Origin: an uncultured Senegalimassilia sp.
Lineage (GTDB): Bacteria > Actinomycetota > Coriobacteriia > Coriobacteriales > Eggerthellaceae
Assembly (NCBI RefSeq): GCF_902464545.1
Contig: NZ_CABQJR010000009.1
Span: forward strand, 5,951-69,950
DNA length: 64,000 nt
Direction of reading: 5' to 3'
The first letter of the stretch is position 1, and every line of letters starts with the position of its first letter. A program made the translations under genes and the position numbers. Below, in pieces: positions 1-8,580 of this stretch. The notes under the pieces were generated by a model. The model did not search any database. It saw nothing but the letters and a program-made list of their open reading frames with translations, and was not told where the DNA came from.

Positions 1-703
1 TGTTCATAAGCGTAGAGGAGTCGATCGAAATCTTCGCGCCCATGCTCCACGTGGGATGGTTCAGCGCCTGAGCAGGGGTGATACCCTCAAGATCGGCGCG
101 CTTCCTACCGCGGAACGGGCCGCCGGAGGCCGTTACCCACAAGCGGGAGACTTCTCGTTCCGACTCACCGAGCAGGCATTGGTAGATGGCGCCATGCTCG
201 GAATCGATGGGCATGAGGGCACCGGCCGGGCCCACCGCCGGGGCCGTGCCGGCCGCGCGACGCTGTGCATCGACCTGCGCCGCCAGCGGCATGATCAAAT
301 CGCCGCCCACCACCAAGCTCTCCTTGTTCGCCAGCGCAAGGACCTTGCCCGCGCGCAGCGTTTCATAGCTTGCGCGCAAGCCGGCGGCGCCCACCAGCGC
401 GTTGACGACCACATCCGCCTCGGGCAGGCGCACCAGGTCGACCACGGCATCCATGCCGAAGCCCCATACACCCTGGGCACCGGCCTGTTCGCGCACCTCG
501 GACGCGATGGCCTGGTCGGCCAAGCGCTCATCGCCCACGGCAAGGTTGCGCACGTTATGGGCGCGCGCCTGTTCGAGCATGTCGCCCACGCGCGAGTTCA
601 CCGCCAAGCCGACAATCTCCAGCTCGTCGGAATGCTGCCGAACCACGTCGACCGTTTGCGTTCCGATGGAGCCCGTGGACCCGAGAACAACGATGCGTTT
701 CAT
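1..703 (-). CDS. dxr: 1-deoxy-D-xylulose 5-phosphate reductoisomerase, 3' end off window
   Basis: Partial gene: the ATG is at 701-703 and the frame stays open to base 1, giving about 234 of the roughly 390 residues usual for the family. It converts DXP to MEP with NADPH in the non-mevalonate isoprenoid pathway, in the cytoplasm. Visible are the N-terminal nucleotide-binding GSTGSIG, the LANKESLV motif, the metal-binding loop PIDSEHGAIYQ and ASGGPFRG, and near the edge the NHPTW..GAKISIDSS segment. A GGAGGG Shine-Dalgarno lies 4 bases before the ATG. It follows cdsA by 66 bp on the same strand, so it is the third gene of uppS-cdsA-dxr. The C-terminal domain is not visible. Confidence 0.95.
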   Translation of the reverse strand, partial: MKRIVVLGSTGSIGTQTVDVVRQHSDELEIVGLAVNSRVGDMLEQARAHNVRNLAVGDERLADQAIASEVREQAGAQGVWGFGMDAVVDLVRLPEADVVVNALVGAAGLRASYETLRAGKVLALANKESLVVGGDLIMPLAAQVDAQRRAAGTAPAVGPAGALMPIDSEHGAIYQCLLGESEREVSRLWVTASGGPFRGRKRADLEGITPAQALNHPTWSMGAKISIDSSTLMN

Positions 704-769
704 GAAACCCTCCGAATCATCTGCGAAAACAACTCGAGCCAACGCCGCTAGAACGTTGGCTCGTCCGAT

Positions 770-1696
770 TTACCAGCTAAAGGGGATGCACCCGCCTGCC
801 ACCAGCAGGATGGCAGAGGCGACCGCCACCAGAAACAGGCTGTCGCAACGGTCGAGCAGGCCGCCGTGGCCCGGCAGAAGCTTGCCGGAATCCTTGAAGC
901 CCACGTTGCGCTTGATACGGCTTTCGGCCAGGTCGCCCAGCACGCCGCATAAGCCGCTGATCACGCCGAACGCCATTGCCATGGGGATGCTCAAGTTCAA
1001 CCCGGGGATAAGCGTGAACAGGCACCAGAACAACGCCGATCCCACCAAACCCGCGAAAAAGCCTTCCCAGCTTTTCTTCGGCGAAACGCGCGGCGCCAGC
1101 TTATGCTTGCCGAACTTGCTACCGATCAGGTATGCGAAGGAGTCGTTGGCCCACACGCTGAAGAAGATGCCGAGCACCAACACGCCGCCCCACGGGTGCG
1201 GCAGCGCCTGGCGAACCACCACCAGGCCGGAAAGAAGCATGCCGCAGTATGCCGCACCGAAGAAGCTGACGCCCACATCGGGGATGCGGGCGCGCATCCA
1301 GAACACATACCACACGATGAGCGCCAGCAGCAGCACAAGGCTGACCATGAGCGCACCCGACAGCCCGAAGAAATGCACGCTGAGCGGATAGAGCGCCGCC
1401 GCCACGATGCCGAGCATCTCGTTGGGCAGCTTCGCGTCGGCGCGCAGCATGTAATAGAACTCCCCGGCGCAAACCGCGGCGGTGGCGGACAGCAAGGCCA
1501 GCGTGGTCCATTCGCTCGCAAGGATGCACAGCACGGAGACGGTAACGTAGATGAACCCCGTGCGGAAGCGAACCTGCAGGTCGGAAGCGTTCTTGAACTT
1601 CTGCGGCGTTTTCCGGTACGCGAAATCCTTCAAGCGCTCGCCGCGCGAGCGCTCATCCGCGCGCTGCTGCTCGCCGCCTTGCGGGTTCCCGGACAT
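770..1696 (-). CDS. cdsA: Phosphatidate cytidylyltransferase
   Basis: 308 residues. It makes CDP-diacylglycerol from phosphatidate and CTP at the membrane, the entry to phospholipid synthesis. About eight hydrophobic segments follow a charged, Arg-rich N-terminal stretch of about 40 residues. The family signature is at the C-terminus as KDSGKLLPGHGGLLDRCDS, with the metal-binding Asp residues. The ATG (1694-1696) touches the uppS stop codon directly (TAA then ATG), which suggests translational coupling. A GGGGCGG stretch in the uppS tail may act as the ribosome site. Confidence 0.95.
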   Translation of the reverse strand: MSGNPQGGEQQRADERSRGERLKDFAYRKTPQKFKNASDLQVRFRTGFIYVTVSVLCILASEWTTLALLSATAAVCAGEFYYMLRADAKLPNEMLGIVAAALYPLSVHFFGLSGALMVSLVLLLALIVWYVFWMRARIPDVGVSFFGAAYCGMLLSGLVVVRQALPHPWGGVLVLGIFFSVWANDSFAYLIGSKFGKHKLAPRVSPKKSWEGFFAGLVGSALFWCLFTLIPGLNLSIPMAMAFGVISGLCGVLGDLAESRIKRNVGFKDSGKLLPGHGGLLDRCDSLFLVAVASAILLVAGGCIPFSW

Positions 1697-2479
1697 TTAT
1701 TTCACCGCCCCGAAACGCCTATCTCGGGATTGGAACTCCAGCAGGCAGCGCAAAAACTCGTAACGATTGAAATCAGGCCAGAGCACGTCGGTGGCCACGA
1801 ACTCGGAATAGGCGACCTGCCACAGCAGGTAGTTCGATAGGCGCATCTCGCCGGACGTGCGGATGACCACCTCGGGGTCGGGGATGTCGGCCGTGTAGAG
1901 CCCCTGGGCGAACTCGGCCTCCGTCAGCGGCGCGGTAGGGTCGCCGCCCTCGGCCGCCGTTGCCAGCGCGCGGCGCACGCACGCCTCGGCGGCATGCAAA
2001 ATCTCCTGCCGCGAGCCGTAGTTCACCGCAACGACCAAGGTCATGCCCGTGTTGTCGCGCGTTTTCAGCCATGCCTCCTCGAAGGCCTCGCGCGTTTCGG
2101 CGGGCAGGGCGGAAAGGTCGCCGATGGTGCGCACGCGCACGTTCTCCTCGTGCAGGCCATCGACCTCCGCCAGCATGGTCTTGGCGAACAGGTCCATCAG
2201 GCCAACGACCTCTTCCTGAGGACGCTTCCAGTTCTCCGTGGAGAACGAATAGATGGTCAGATAACGAACGCCCAGGTCGGAGGCGCAACGAATGGTCTCA
2301 CGCACCGCCTCGATGCCGGCCTTGTGGCCCTTCAGGCGATTCAGCGCGCGCTTCTTCGCCCAACGGCCGTTGCCGTCCATGATGACGGCGACATGCTCGG
2401 GGATCGCCCGCGGATCAAGGGCAGCAGGGTCCAGGCCCTTGGGCGGATTCGGGAATATGTAATCAAGCGTCTTGTTCAT
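1697..2479 (-). CDS. uppS: Isoprenyl (undecaprenyl) diphosphate synthase
   Basis: 260 residues. A cis-prenyltransferase that extends farnesyl-PP with isopentenyl-PP to give the lipid carrier for cell-wall sugars. The N-terminus carries VIMDGNGRWAKKR with the catalytic Asp, and the C-terminus carries RTSGEMRLSNYLLWQVAYSE, the usual RxGGExRLSNFLLW block with Ser for one Gly. An in-frame GTG/ATG extension upstream reads as low-complexity sequence, so the ATG at 2477-2479, preceded by AGAGG, is preferred. A terminator-like hairpin lies only about 20 bases upstream. cdsA and dxr follow without a break, so substrate supply and use for isoprenoids are co-transcribed. Confidence 0.95.
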   Translation of the reverse strand: MNKTLDYIFPNPPKGLDPAALDPRAIPEHVAVIMDGNGRWAKKRALNRLKGHKAGIEAVRETIRCASDLGVRYLTIYSFSTENWKRPQEEVVGLMDLFAKTMLAEVDGLHEENVRVRTIGDLSALPAETREAFEEAWLKTRDNTGMTLVVAVNYGSRQEILHAAEACVRRALATAAEGGDPTAPLTEAEFAQGLYTADIPDPEVVIRTSGEMRLSNYLLWQVAYSEFVATDVLWPDFNRYEFLRCLLEFQSRDRRFGAVK

Positions 2480-2498
2480 GGGCAGCCTCTTACATAAG

Positions 2499-2533
2499 GG
2501 AAAAGCCAACCGGCGGGAAAACCGCCGGCTGGC
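2499..2533 (-). terminator. Terminator-like hairpin between frr and uppS
   Basis: On the minus strand GCCAGCCGGCGG and CCGCCGGTTGGC pair as 12 bp with one G-U, around a TTTTC loop, and are followed at once by TTTTCCC. This looks like the 3' end of the pyrH-frr transcript. It sits about 20 bases before the uppS ATG, so it could also act as an attenuator. Confidence 0.7.
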
Positions 2534-2757
2534 ACTAGGGAAACGCTCATAAGAGCCGGATGACGCAACCCGGTTGCGAACCAAGGTTGCGCGGAGATCG
2601 GAAATGCGCTGGGCGAAAGCAGGGGCCGCTCCCCCACCGTCGGCCCGGCTGCGCAGACAGGCGGCAGCCAGCCGCACCCATGCAAGCCATGAGCACGCGA
2701 CGCACCGGGGCGCCCGCAGCTCCGAGCAACGGATTCGCCGGCAGGCGAACGCCGCTT
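2534..2757 (-). other. Non-coding leader between frr and uppS
   Basis: With the hairpin at 2499-2533 this makes a 278-bp gap with no credible gene. The frame that is open upstream of uppS has Cys/Pro/Arg-rich composition without family features. A small hairpin TTCGCC-GGCA-GGCGAA (2734-2749) lies 9 bases after the frr stop. I cannot identify a promoter with confidence. Confidence 0.5.
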
Positions 2758-3315
2758 CTAGATCTCCATGACCTCGGCTTCCTTCTTCTTGAACACCGCG
2801 TCGACTTCGGCGACGTACTTGTCGGTGAGCTTCTGGATCTCGGCCTCGGCGCGACGCTGCTCGTCCTCGGGAAGGTTGTCTTCCTTGACGGACTTGGCGA
2901 CATGGCTGTTACCGTCGCGACGGGCGTTGCGGATGGCCACGCGGGCCTCCTCGGCGTACTCCTTGCACTGCTTCACCAGCTCGCGGCGGCGATCCTCGGT
3001 GAGCGCAGGGAACGGCAGGCGGATGACCGAGCCGTCGTTGTTCGGCGTGACGCCCAGGTCGCTTTCCATGATGGCGTGCTCGATGGCGCCCAGGACGCCC
3101 TTGTCCCAAGGCTCGATGACCAGCATATGAGCGTCGGGCGTTTTCACGCCGGCCATCTGGTTGATGGGCGTGGGAACGCCGTAGTAGTCCACCTTGATGC
3201 GGTCGAGCACCATGGCGTTGGCGCGGCCCGTGCGGACGGTGCCGAACGCGTTGTGCAGGCCGTTCACGGCGCGCTGCATCTTCTCCTCGGTTTCAAGCAT
3301 GATCTCGTCGATCAT
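2758..3315 (-). CDS. frr: Ribosome recycling factor
   Basis: 185 residues, the standard length. With EF-G it splits the post-termination 70S ribosome. The opening MIDEIMLETEEKMQRAV and the segment TVRTGRANAMVLDRIKVDYYG are characteristic, as is the C-terminal helix that ends the three-helix bundle. Shine-Dalgarno AAGGA lies 6 bases before the ATG. It follows pyrH by 54 bp, the conserved pyrH-frr order. The rpsB-tsf pair that often precedes them is absent here: a cystine transporter and a terminator lie upstream instead. Confidence 0.97.
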   Translation of the reverse strand: MIDEIMLETEEKMQRAVNGLHNAFGTVRTGRANAMVLDRIKVDYYGVPTPINQMAGVKTPDAHMLVIEPWDKGVLGAIEHAIMESDLGVTPNNDGSVIRLPFPALTEDRRRELVKQCKEYAEEARVAIRNARRDGNSHVAKSVKEDNLPEDEQRRAEAEIQKLTDKYVAEVDAVFKKKEAEVMEI

Positions 3316-3369
3316 TTCGGTTCCTTTCCCTTGAGCGCCCGCCCTGCCCGGGCGACGCGGAAGACGTTA

Positions 3370-4086
3370 CTACTCTACGGTGGTGCCCACGTCCTCGCCC
3401 TTCAGCGCACGGGCGATGTTTCCCTGCACCGTCAGGTCGAACACGATCATGGGGACCTTGTTGTCCATGCACAGGCTGGTGGCCGTGGAGTCCATGACGT
3501 TGAGACCCTGCGAGAGAACCTCCATGTAGCTGATGCGGTCGTAGCGCTTCGCATCGGGGTTCTTCACGGGGTCGGAATCGTAGACGCCGTCGACCTTCGT
3601 GGCCTTCATGAGCACGTCGACGTCCAGCTCGCAGGCGCGCAGCGCCGCGGTGGTGTCGGTGGTGAAGTAGGGGTTGCCCGTGCCGGCGGCCAGGATGACC
3701 ACGCGGCCCTTCTCCATGTGGCGGATGGCGCGGCGACGGATGTAGGGCTCGGACACTTCCTGCATGTTGATGGCGCTCTGCACGCGGCTGAAGATGCCGT
3801 GGCGCTCGAAGGCGTCCTGCAGCGCCAGCGCGTTCATGACCGTGGCCAGCATGCCGATGTAGTCCGCCTGAGCGCGGTCCATGCCGTCGGTTGCGCCGGA
3901 GACGCCGCGGAAGATGTTGCCGCCGCCCACCACGATGGCAAGCTGGACGCCATCATGCACCACGTCGGCGATCTCGTCGGCCAGGGAATCGACCACCTTC
4001 GGATCGATGCCGTAGCCAAGGTCGCCTGCCAGCGCCTCGCCGGACAACTTCAGCAGCACGCGCTTGTATCGGTATTCCTCGGCCAT
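3370..4086 (-). CDS. pyrH: Uridylate (UMP) kinase
   Basis: 238 residues. Phosphorylates UMP to UDP, a hexameric amino-acid-kinase-fold enzyme specific to bacteria. LLKLSGEAL near the N-terminus binds phosphate, [10 protein letters not shown] and TDTTAALRA are nucleotide and substrate loops, and [13 protein letters not shown] is the uridylate-kinase C-lobe signature. The start chosen is the ATG at 4084-4086, which has GGGAGG at the right distance. The frame stays open 35 codons further upstream, but that part overlaps a terminator hairpin and is not family-like. Confidence 0.96.
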   Translation of the reverse strand: MAEEYRYKRVLLKLSGEALAGDLGYGIDPKVVDSLADEIADVVHDGVQLAIVVGGGNIFRGVSGATDGMDRAQADYIGMLATVMNALALQDAFERHGIFSRVQSAINMQEVSEPYIRRRAIRHMEKGRVVILAAGTGNPYFTTDTTAALRACELDVDVLMKATKVDGVYDSDPVKNPDAKRYDRISYMEVLSQGLNVMDSTATSLCMDNKVPMIVFDLTVQGNIARALKGEDVGTTVE

Positions 4087-4133
4087 ATGCAACCTCCCGG
4101 TTAAATCGTAAAGCGTTTTAAGCTTCCCTATCT

Positions 4134-4180
4134 TACCCGAAAACGGAAACGGCCGCCCATCGGGGCGGCCGTTTCCAGGC
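4134..4180 (-). terminator. Intrinsic terminator after the cystine transporter
   Basis: GGAAACGGCCGCCC (4145-4158) pairs perfectly with GGGCGGCCGTTTCC (4163-4176) around ATCG. On the minus strand it is followed by GTTTTC. It separates the tcyP transcript from pyrH. Confidence 0.75.
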
Positions 4181-4206
4181 TTTTCACGCAAAGGACAGAC
4201 GAGCAG

Positions 4207-5619
4207 CTAGGCCTTCTCGATACCGTCGGCGTTGATGACCGCGGCGGGATCGTTGTACATATCGCGATCGAGGCCGCCGGTGAAGTTGGACGACGTGACG
4301 CCTGCCACCATGGAGTCGCTGACGTTGAGAGCGGTACGGCCCATGTCGATGAGCGGCTCGACGGAGGCCATCAGGCCCACGATCTCGATGGGCAGGCCCA
4401 TGGTGCCCAGCACGATGAGGCTGGCGAAGGTGGCGCCGCCGCCCACGCCGGCAACGCCGAACGAGCTGATGACGATGACGGCGATCAGGCCGATGACCCA
4501 CGTGGGGTCGAACACGTTGATGCCGACGGTAGGAGCGATGAGCGTTGCCATCATGGCCGGGTAGATGCCCGCGCAGCCGTTCTGGCCGATGGACATGCCG
4601 AAGCTTGCCGCGAAATTCGCCGTCGCCGGATCGACGCCGAGCGCCTTGGACTGCGTCTCGATGTTCATGGGAAGGGCGCCGGCGCTGGTGCGCGACACGA
4701 ACGCGAACGACAGCACGGGGAAGGCCTTCTTAAGGTACATCACGGGGTTGACGCGGTTGCCGGCCAGGATGAGCAGGTGCACCAGGAACATGGCGATGAT
4801 GGCCACATAGCTGAAGATGATGAACTTGCCCAGGTCGAGGATGGCGGCGTAGTCGCTGGTAGCCGTGACGTTGGCGATAAGGGCGAGCACGCCGTAGGGG
4901 GTAAGGCCCACGACCATTTTCACGATGCACATGACGATGCCGTACAGGCTGTCGATGAGGCTGCTGAAAAACTGCGCCTGCTCGGAATCGCGGTCGCGCA
5001 GCTTCAGGTAGGCCAGGCCCACGATGGCGGAGAATATGACCACGGCGATGGTGGACGTGGAGCGCGTGCCGGCAAGGTCGGCGAACACGTTGACGGGGAT
5101 CATGGACAGGATGGTCTGCGGGATGGTGGTATCGGCGACCTTGTCCTGACGCGTCTGCAGGGCGTCCAGCTTGGTTGCGTCGACGCTGCCCTGCGTGAAG
5201 TCCGCCCCGGCAAGGCCCGACAGGGCAATGGTCGCCCAGCCGAACAGCGCCGCGATGGCCACCGTGATCAAAAGGACGGCGAGCACCGATCCGCCGATCT
5301 TGCCCAGGTTGTCAACGGCCTTCGTGCGCGTGAACGCGCCGACGATGGCCACGAACACCAGCGGCATGACCAGCATGCGCAAAAGGTCGATGTAGCCGGT
5401 TCCCACCAGCGACATCCAGTCAAGCGCGGTGGTGGCGGCTTCGCTGCCGCGGCCCAGCGCCAACTGGATGCCCGCGCCCAGCACGATACCCAGCCCCAAG
5501 GCCGTGAACACGCGGAACGTGAAGCTTTTATCCTTCGCCTTCAGATAACGCAGCACCGCGATGAGCGCCGCGAAGATGACCAGCACGGCGAGCACCGGCC
5601 CCAATACGTCGAACGACAT
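4207..5619 (-). CDS. tcyP: L-cystine/dicarboxylate:cation symporter, TcyP type
   Basis: 470 residues, very close to the roughly 463 of Bacillus TcyP. A DAACS-family secondary carrier driven by Na+ or H+, predicted to import cystine. About eight or nine membrane segments are visible. The conserved SRTSAGALPMNIETQ serine-rich hairpin and SFGMSIGQNGCAGIYPAM match TcyP more closely than GltP. It starts at the ATG at 5617-5619 with GGGAGA upstream. The in-frame extension above that ATG overlaps the leader stem-loop. Monocistronic between its own promoter (5735-5764) and terminator (4145-4176). Cystine specificity is inferred from family resemblance; glutamate or aspartate remain possible. Confidence 0.88.
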   Translation of the reverse strand: MSFDVLGPVLAVLVIFAALIAVLRYLKAKDKSFTFRVFTALGLGIVLGAGIQLALGRGSEAATTALDWMSLVGTGYIDLLRMLVMPLVFVAIVGAFTRTKAVDNLGKIGGSVLAVLLITVAIAALFGWATIALSGLAGADFTQGSVDATKLDALQTRQDKVADTTIPQTILSMIPVNVFADLAGTRSTSTIAVVIFSAIVGLAYLKLRDRDSEQAQFFSSLIDSLYGIVMCIVKMVVGLTPYGVLALIANVTATSDYAAILDLGKFIIFSYVAIIAMFLVHLLILAGNRVNPVMYLKKAFPVLSFAFVSRTSAGALPMNIETQSKALGVDPATANFAASFGMSIGQNGCAGIYPAMMATLIAPTVGINVFDPTWVIGLIAVIVISSFGVAGVGGGATFASLIVLGTMGLPIEIVGLMASVEPLIDMGRTALNVSDSMVAGVTSSNFTGGLDRDMYNDPAAVINADGIEKA

Positions 5620-5651
5620 GTCTCTCGTCTCCCTTTTCCGTTTCGAAGCGA

Positions 5652-5710
5652 TGCGACGGGCGGGCGAGCCACCGGGAAACGCACCCGGGAGCACTCGCCC
5701 GCCCGTCGCA
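5652..5710 (-). promoter_or_regulatory. Long stem-loop in the tcyP mRNA leader
   Basis: TGCGACGGGCGGGCGAG (5652-5668) is perfectly complementary to 5694-5710, a 17-bp stem. The loop contains a second stem, CCGGG pairing with CCCGG. It occupies most of the predicted leader between the start site near 5728 and the Shine-Dalgarno. No U-tract follows, so it is not a simple terminator. A role in RNA stability or translation control is inferred. Confidence 0.6.
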
Positions 5711-5734
5711 GCTCCTGCTTACAGCGTGTCGTTA

Positions 5735-5764
5735 ATTATGCGCCTACTTTACCTAGTAGTGCAA
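5735..5764 (-). promoter_or_regulatory. Predicted tcyP promoter with dyads
   Basis: On the minus strand TTGCAC (5759-5764) and CATAAT (5735-5740) are separated by 18 bp. The spacer holds an inverted repeat, CTACT-TTACCT-AGTAG (5744-5759). A second dyad, GTAG...CTAC (5756-5776), overlaps the -35 box. These look like repressor sites. Confidence 0.6.
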
Positions 5765-5897
5765 TGGGCTTACTACGATATTTTCAGGCAGCCGGCTATC
5801 GGTCAAACCGCATGCGGAGCGACCCGTCCAATGGAAGACAGCGGATTCGCCTGCCCGCTCATGAATGGTAACCGGCCACGACGGATGCAAATGTCCG

Positions 5898-5934
5898 AAA
5901 AAATGGGAACGGCCCCAAAACAGGGGCCGTTCCC
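5898..5934 (-). terminator. Strong terminator downstream of htrA
   Basis: GGGAACGGCCCC (5905-5916) pairs perfectly with GGGGCCGTTCCC (5923-5934). On the minus strand the stem is followed by ATTTTTT. Two further stem-loops (5968-6013 and 6010-6034) lie between it and the htrA stop, giving a three-hairpin 3' end. No gene lies in 5765-6053. Confidence 0.8.
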
Positions 5935-6053
5935 GCGGGAAAAGGGAAAAGGAAAGGAAAAGGGGCTTTCGGCCCCACGCGAGGCGCGCGGATCGCTCGC
6001 CTCGCGTGGGGCCGCTCGGCATTTGCCCGAGCGGCCCGTCAAGACCGCAGCTG

Positions 6054-7490
6054 CTAGGCCGCGTCGTTCTTGCTGGAGGACCCGCTGTTGTTCAGCAGGC
6101 GGTTGAGCATCTCGCTGGAGCTGCTGCTGGAGTTTTGCTGCGTGGCCGCGGATTGGGACGATTCGTCGGAGCCCAGCGTGACCTCGATCTGCTTCGTCTC
6201 GCCGTTTCGGTTGACCTCCAGCGTGACCTTGTCGCCGGGGTTCTTCGAGCGCACATCGAGCATCAGGTCGCTGGCGGAGCTGACGGAGTTGCCATCGAAC
6301 TTCGTGACGATATCGCCTTCCTCAAGGCCGGCCTCTGCCGCCCCGGAACCGCTGTTGACGGCGGAGATGTAGGCGCCGCTATCAACCTTCAGGCCATAGC
6401 GCTTCGCGTTCTGGGAGTTAACCGTGGAAAGGGACACGCCCAGCTGCGCGTGTGTGGGGGTTTTGCCCTCGATGATCTGCTGCGCGATGTTGACCGCGTA
6501 GTTTACCGGGATGGCGAAGCCGACGCCCGAGTAGTTGCCGGAATACGAGGTGATCAGCGTGTTGATGCCGATGAGCTTGCCGTTGGAATCCACCAGCGCG
6601 CCGCCGGAGTTGCCCGGGTTGATTGCCGCATCGGTCTGGATCATGTTCGGGTAGATGGTGTAGCCGCTCGACTGGGAAGACGACCCGCCGTAACCGTACC
6701 CATAGCCGTCGCTGCCGCTGCTTTCGGAGTTGCTCATGATCTGCGAACGGCTGGTGGCCGACACGATGCCGGTTGCCACGGACTGCTCGAGGCCGAACGG
6801 GCTGCCGATGGACATGACCCATTCGCCGATGGTCAGATTGTCGGAATCGCCGATCTCGACGGGGGTCAGGCCGCTGGCATTGCGCAGCTTGATGACGGCG
6901 ATGTCGCTGGACTCGTCGGTACCTACCACGTCGGCGTCATACTCCTCGCCGCCCACGGTGACCTTCAAGGCATCGGCGCCTGCGACCACGTGGTTGTTCG
7001 TGATGATGTAGCCGTCCTCGGAAAGCACCACGCCGCTGCCCAGGGAGCTTTCGGTGAGCGTTCCCGAGCTGGACGTGCTGCGGCCGAACATGTCGGTGGA
7101 GGCCTGCGCCGTGTACACATCGATGGCGGCCACGGAGGGCAGGCACTTCTGCGCCACGGCCTCGGGAAGCGTGTCATCGGTGGACTGGGCCTGGATCTCG
7201 GTGTTCGTGGACGCGCCCAGCGTAACGTTGCCGCCGGAGGGGGTCCCCGTCACATTCTGATACACGGTGAAGCCGCCGAACGCGATAACGCAGGCAAGCG
7301 CCGCACCGGCGAACGCGGTGCCGAACGTGCGGCCGGAAGAGGTTTTGCGAGGATTTTGAGCATCGACCACCGGCTGCGTATAGGAGTGCTGATAGCCGGG
7401 CTGCTGGTAACCCTGCGCGGGCGGGATCGGCTGCCCAGGCTGCCGACCGGGCTGGCCGTAGCCGTTTTGGTTGTTGAACTGATCGGTCAT
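6054..7490 (-). CDS. HtrA/DegP-type serine protease with PDZ domain
   Basis: 478 residues. A membrane-anchored trypsin-fold protease for quality control of extracytoplasmic proteins. Residues 1-50 are a Gln/Pro/Tyr-rich cytoplasmic tail, about 57-77 is a single transmembrane helix, and the protease domain follows. The triad is His167 (ITNNHVV), Asp196 (SSDIAVIKL) and Ser295 (NPGNSGGAL). A Gly/Tyr/Ser-rich loop (about 255-278) interrupts the protease domain. One PDZ domain (about 345-435) precedes a Ser/Gln-rich tail. Start ATG 7488-7490 with AAGGAG. Monocistronic. Its leader carries an inverted repeat over a possible -10 box. Confidence 0.93.
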   Translation of the reverse strand: MTDQFNNQNGYGQPGRQPGQPIPPAQGYQQPGYQHSYTQPVVDAQNPRKTSSGRTFGTAFAGAALACVIAFGGFTVYQNVTGTPSGGNVTLGASTNTEIQAQSTDDTLPEAVAQKCLPSVAAIDVYTAQASTDMFGRSTSSSGTLTESSLGSGVVLSEDGYIITNNHVVAGADALKVTVGGEEYDADVVGTDESSDIAVIKLRNASGLTPVEIGDSDNLTIGEWVMSIGSPFGLEQSVATGIVSATSRSQIMSNSESSGSDGYGYGYGGSSSQSSGYTIYPNMIQTDAAINPGNSGGALVDSNGKLIGINTLITSYSGNYSGVGFAIPVNYAVNIAQQIIEGKTPTHAQLGVSLSTVNSQNAKRYGLKVDSGAYISAVNSGSGAAEAGLEEGDIVTKFDGNSVSSASDLMLDVRSKNPGDKVTLEVNRNGETKQIEVTLGSDESSQSAATQQNSSSSSSEMLNRLLNNSGSSSKNDAA

Positions 7491-7513
7491 GGCGTTCTCC
7501 TTGCTATCGGAGG

Positions 7514-7536
7514 CGCAGGGCCCTTATCGCCCTGCG
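7514..7536. promoter_or_regulatory. Inverted repeat upstream of htrA
   Basis: CGCAGGGC-CCTTATC-GCCCTGCG is a perfect 8-bp inverted repeat, 24 bases before the htrA ATG. On the minus strand its centre contains GATAAG, a plausible -10 element with TTGCCC 20 bp upstream. It could be an operator or an mRNA hairpin. Confidence 0.4.
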
Positions 7537-7650
7537 TTTTGTTTGACAGGGCAACCTTACCACGCCACGGCCCTCCTCGACGGCGCTTGCACCGTTTCGT
7601 CACCCGCACGTCACTGAATTACATCCCTTGGTGTACGGTTAGCCCCATGC

Positions 7651-7683
7651 AAAACGCCTAAGGGCCGCATCAGCGGCCCTTAG
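7651..7683 (-). terminator. Hairpin terminator downstream of the YbaK gene
   Basis: CTAAGGGCCGC (7658-7668) pairs with GCGGCCCTTAG (7673-7683). On the minus strand it is followed by GCGTTTTGC. The rest of the 371-bp gap 7491-7861 shows only the htrA leader and GC-rich sequence without a credible gene. Confidence 0.6.
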
Positions 7684-7861
7684 CTGAAAGCAAGTTGAAA
7701 AAACGCGCCCGGAAAAGCGACGCAAACGTCCGGAGCCGGCGCCGCTTGCCACCCGAAACGCAGCCGGGAACCGGGCCGACAGCTTCAGAGCGAAGCAGCC
7801 GGCGAAACGCGCCCTCGCCCGTTTCGCCCACAGGGGGCAACGCTACCGCAGCCGTGGCGCG

Positions 7862-8362
7862 CTACGCCTCGGGGCGCTCCATGGGAACGAAGCGATATGG
7901 CATGCCGTGCGCATCGAACAAGGCCAGCACGTCGGCAAGCGGCACATGCAGCGTAGCCGTGTTCTCGTTGGGATGGATGCCCAGCCCCTCGTAGCCGCGC
8001 AGCTCCTCATCGAGCACCACCTGCACGCGATGCTCGTCATCGTTGAGCACGCCCAGCGGCGACACGGCGCCGGCACGCAGCCCCAGGATGGCCTCAAGGT
8101 CGTCGCCGGAGGCGAAGCGCAACGGGCGGCTTTCCAGCGTCGCGCGCAGCGCCTTCAAGTTCGCCGGCTTATCCTCGGGCATCACTACCAAATAATAGGC
8201 TCGCTTCTTGTCGTCGCGCAGAAACAGGTTCTTCACCACTTCCGCAGCGAACGGCAGGTTAAGCTGCTCCATCCCCTCCATGGTGAACACAGGCTCGTGC
8301 TCGACCTTTCGATAGGAAACCCCCTGATCATCGAGGTATTGCAGCACCTCGGTCTTTCCCAT
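7862..8362 (-). CDS. YbaK/ProX-type aminoacyl-tRNA deacylase
   Basis: 166 residues. A single-domain trans-editing hydrolase that clears mischarged tRNA (Ala- or Cys-tRNA-Pro type) in the cytoplasm. Features are the N-terminal EVLQYLDDQGVSYRKVEHE, KNLFLRDDKKRAYYLVVMP with the conserved Lys, and LRAGAVSPLGVLNDDE, the GxVSPxG motif typical of ProX/PrdX editing proteins. ATG 8360-8362 is used. A GTG three codons upstream (8369-8371) has a better-placed AAGGGG and may be the true start. It is divergent from the macrodomain gene. The exact tRNA substrate cannot be told from sequence. Confidence 0.88.
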   Translation of the reverse strand: MGKTEVLQYLDDQGVSYRKVEHEPVFTMEGMEQLNLPFAAEVVKNLFLRDDKKRAYYLVVMPEDKPANLKALRATLESRPLRFASGDDLEAILGLRAGAVSPLGVLNDDEHRVQVVLDEELRGYEGLGIHPNENTATLHVPLADVLALFDAHGMPYRFVPMERPEA

Positions 8363-8580
8363 GGCTGCCACACCCGCCCCCTTTCGCGCTATTACCCTCT
8401 GTAAACCGCATCCGCGCCGAACACGCCGAAGCGTCGACGCGCGCACGCGGCATTCCGAACCTTGCGCTATTCTATCCAGCAAGAATCGATATGCCCAGAC
8501 GGCGGACGGCGAAGCGCCCGGGCGCGCCGCCAGCGGCCCGCCCGACAAGACGGCGACGCGGACAAGGAGATGCGAACCCC

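Noticed and set aside
56..751. Plus-strand frame at the left edge
   Set aside because: The true gene is dxr on the other strand, cut by the edge; the plus frame is its shadow.
2476..2685. Possible leader peptide upstream of uppS
   Set aside because: No ribosome site and Trp/Pro-rich mixed composition; it overlaps the uppS start and the hairpin.
2560..4104. 514-codon plus-strand frame opposite frr and pyrH
   Set aside because: Antisense to two certain genes; no domain recognised.
5865..7661. 598-codon plus-strand frame opposite htrA
   Set aside because: Antisense to the protease and runs through its terminators.
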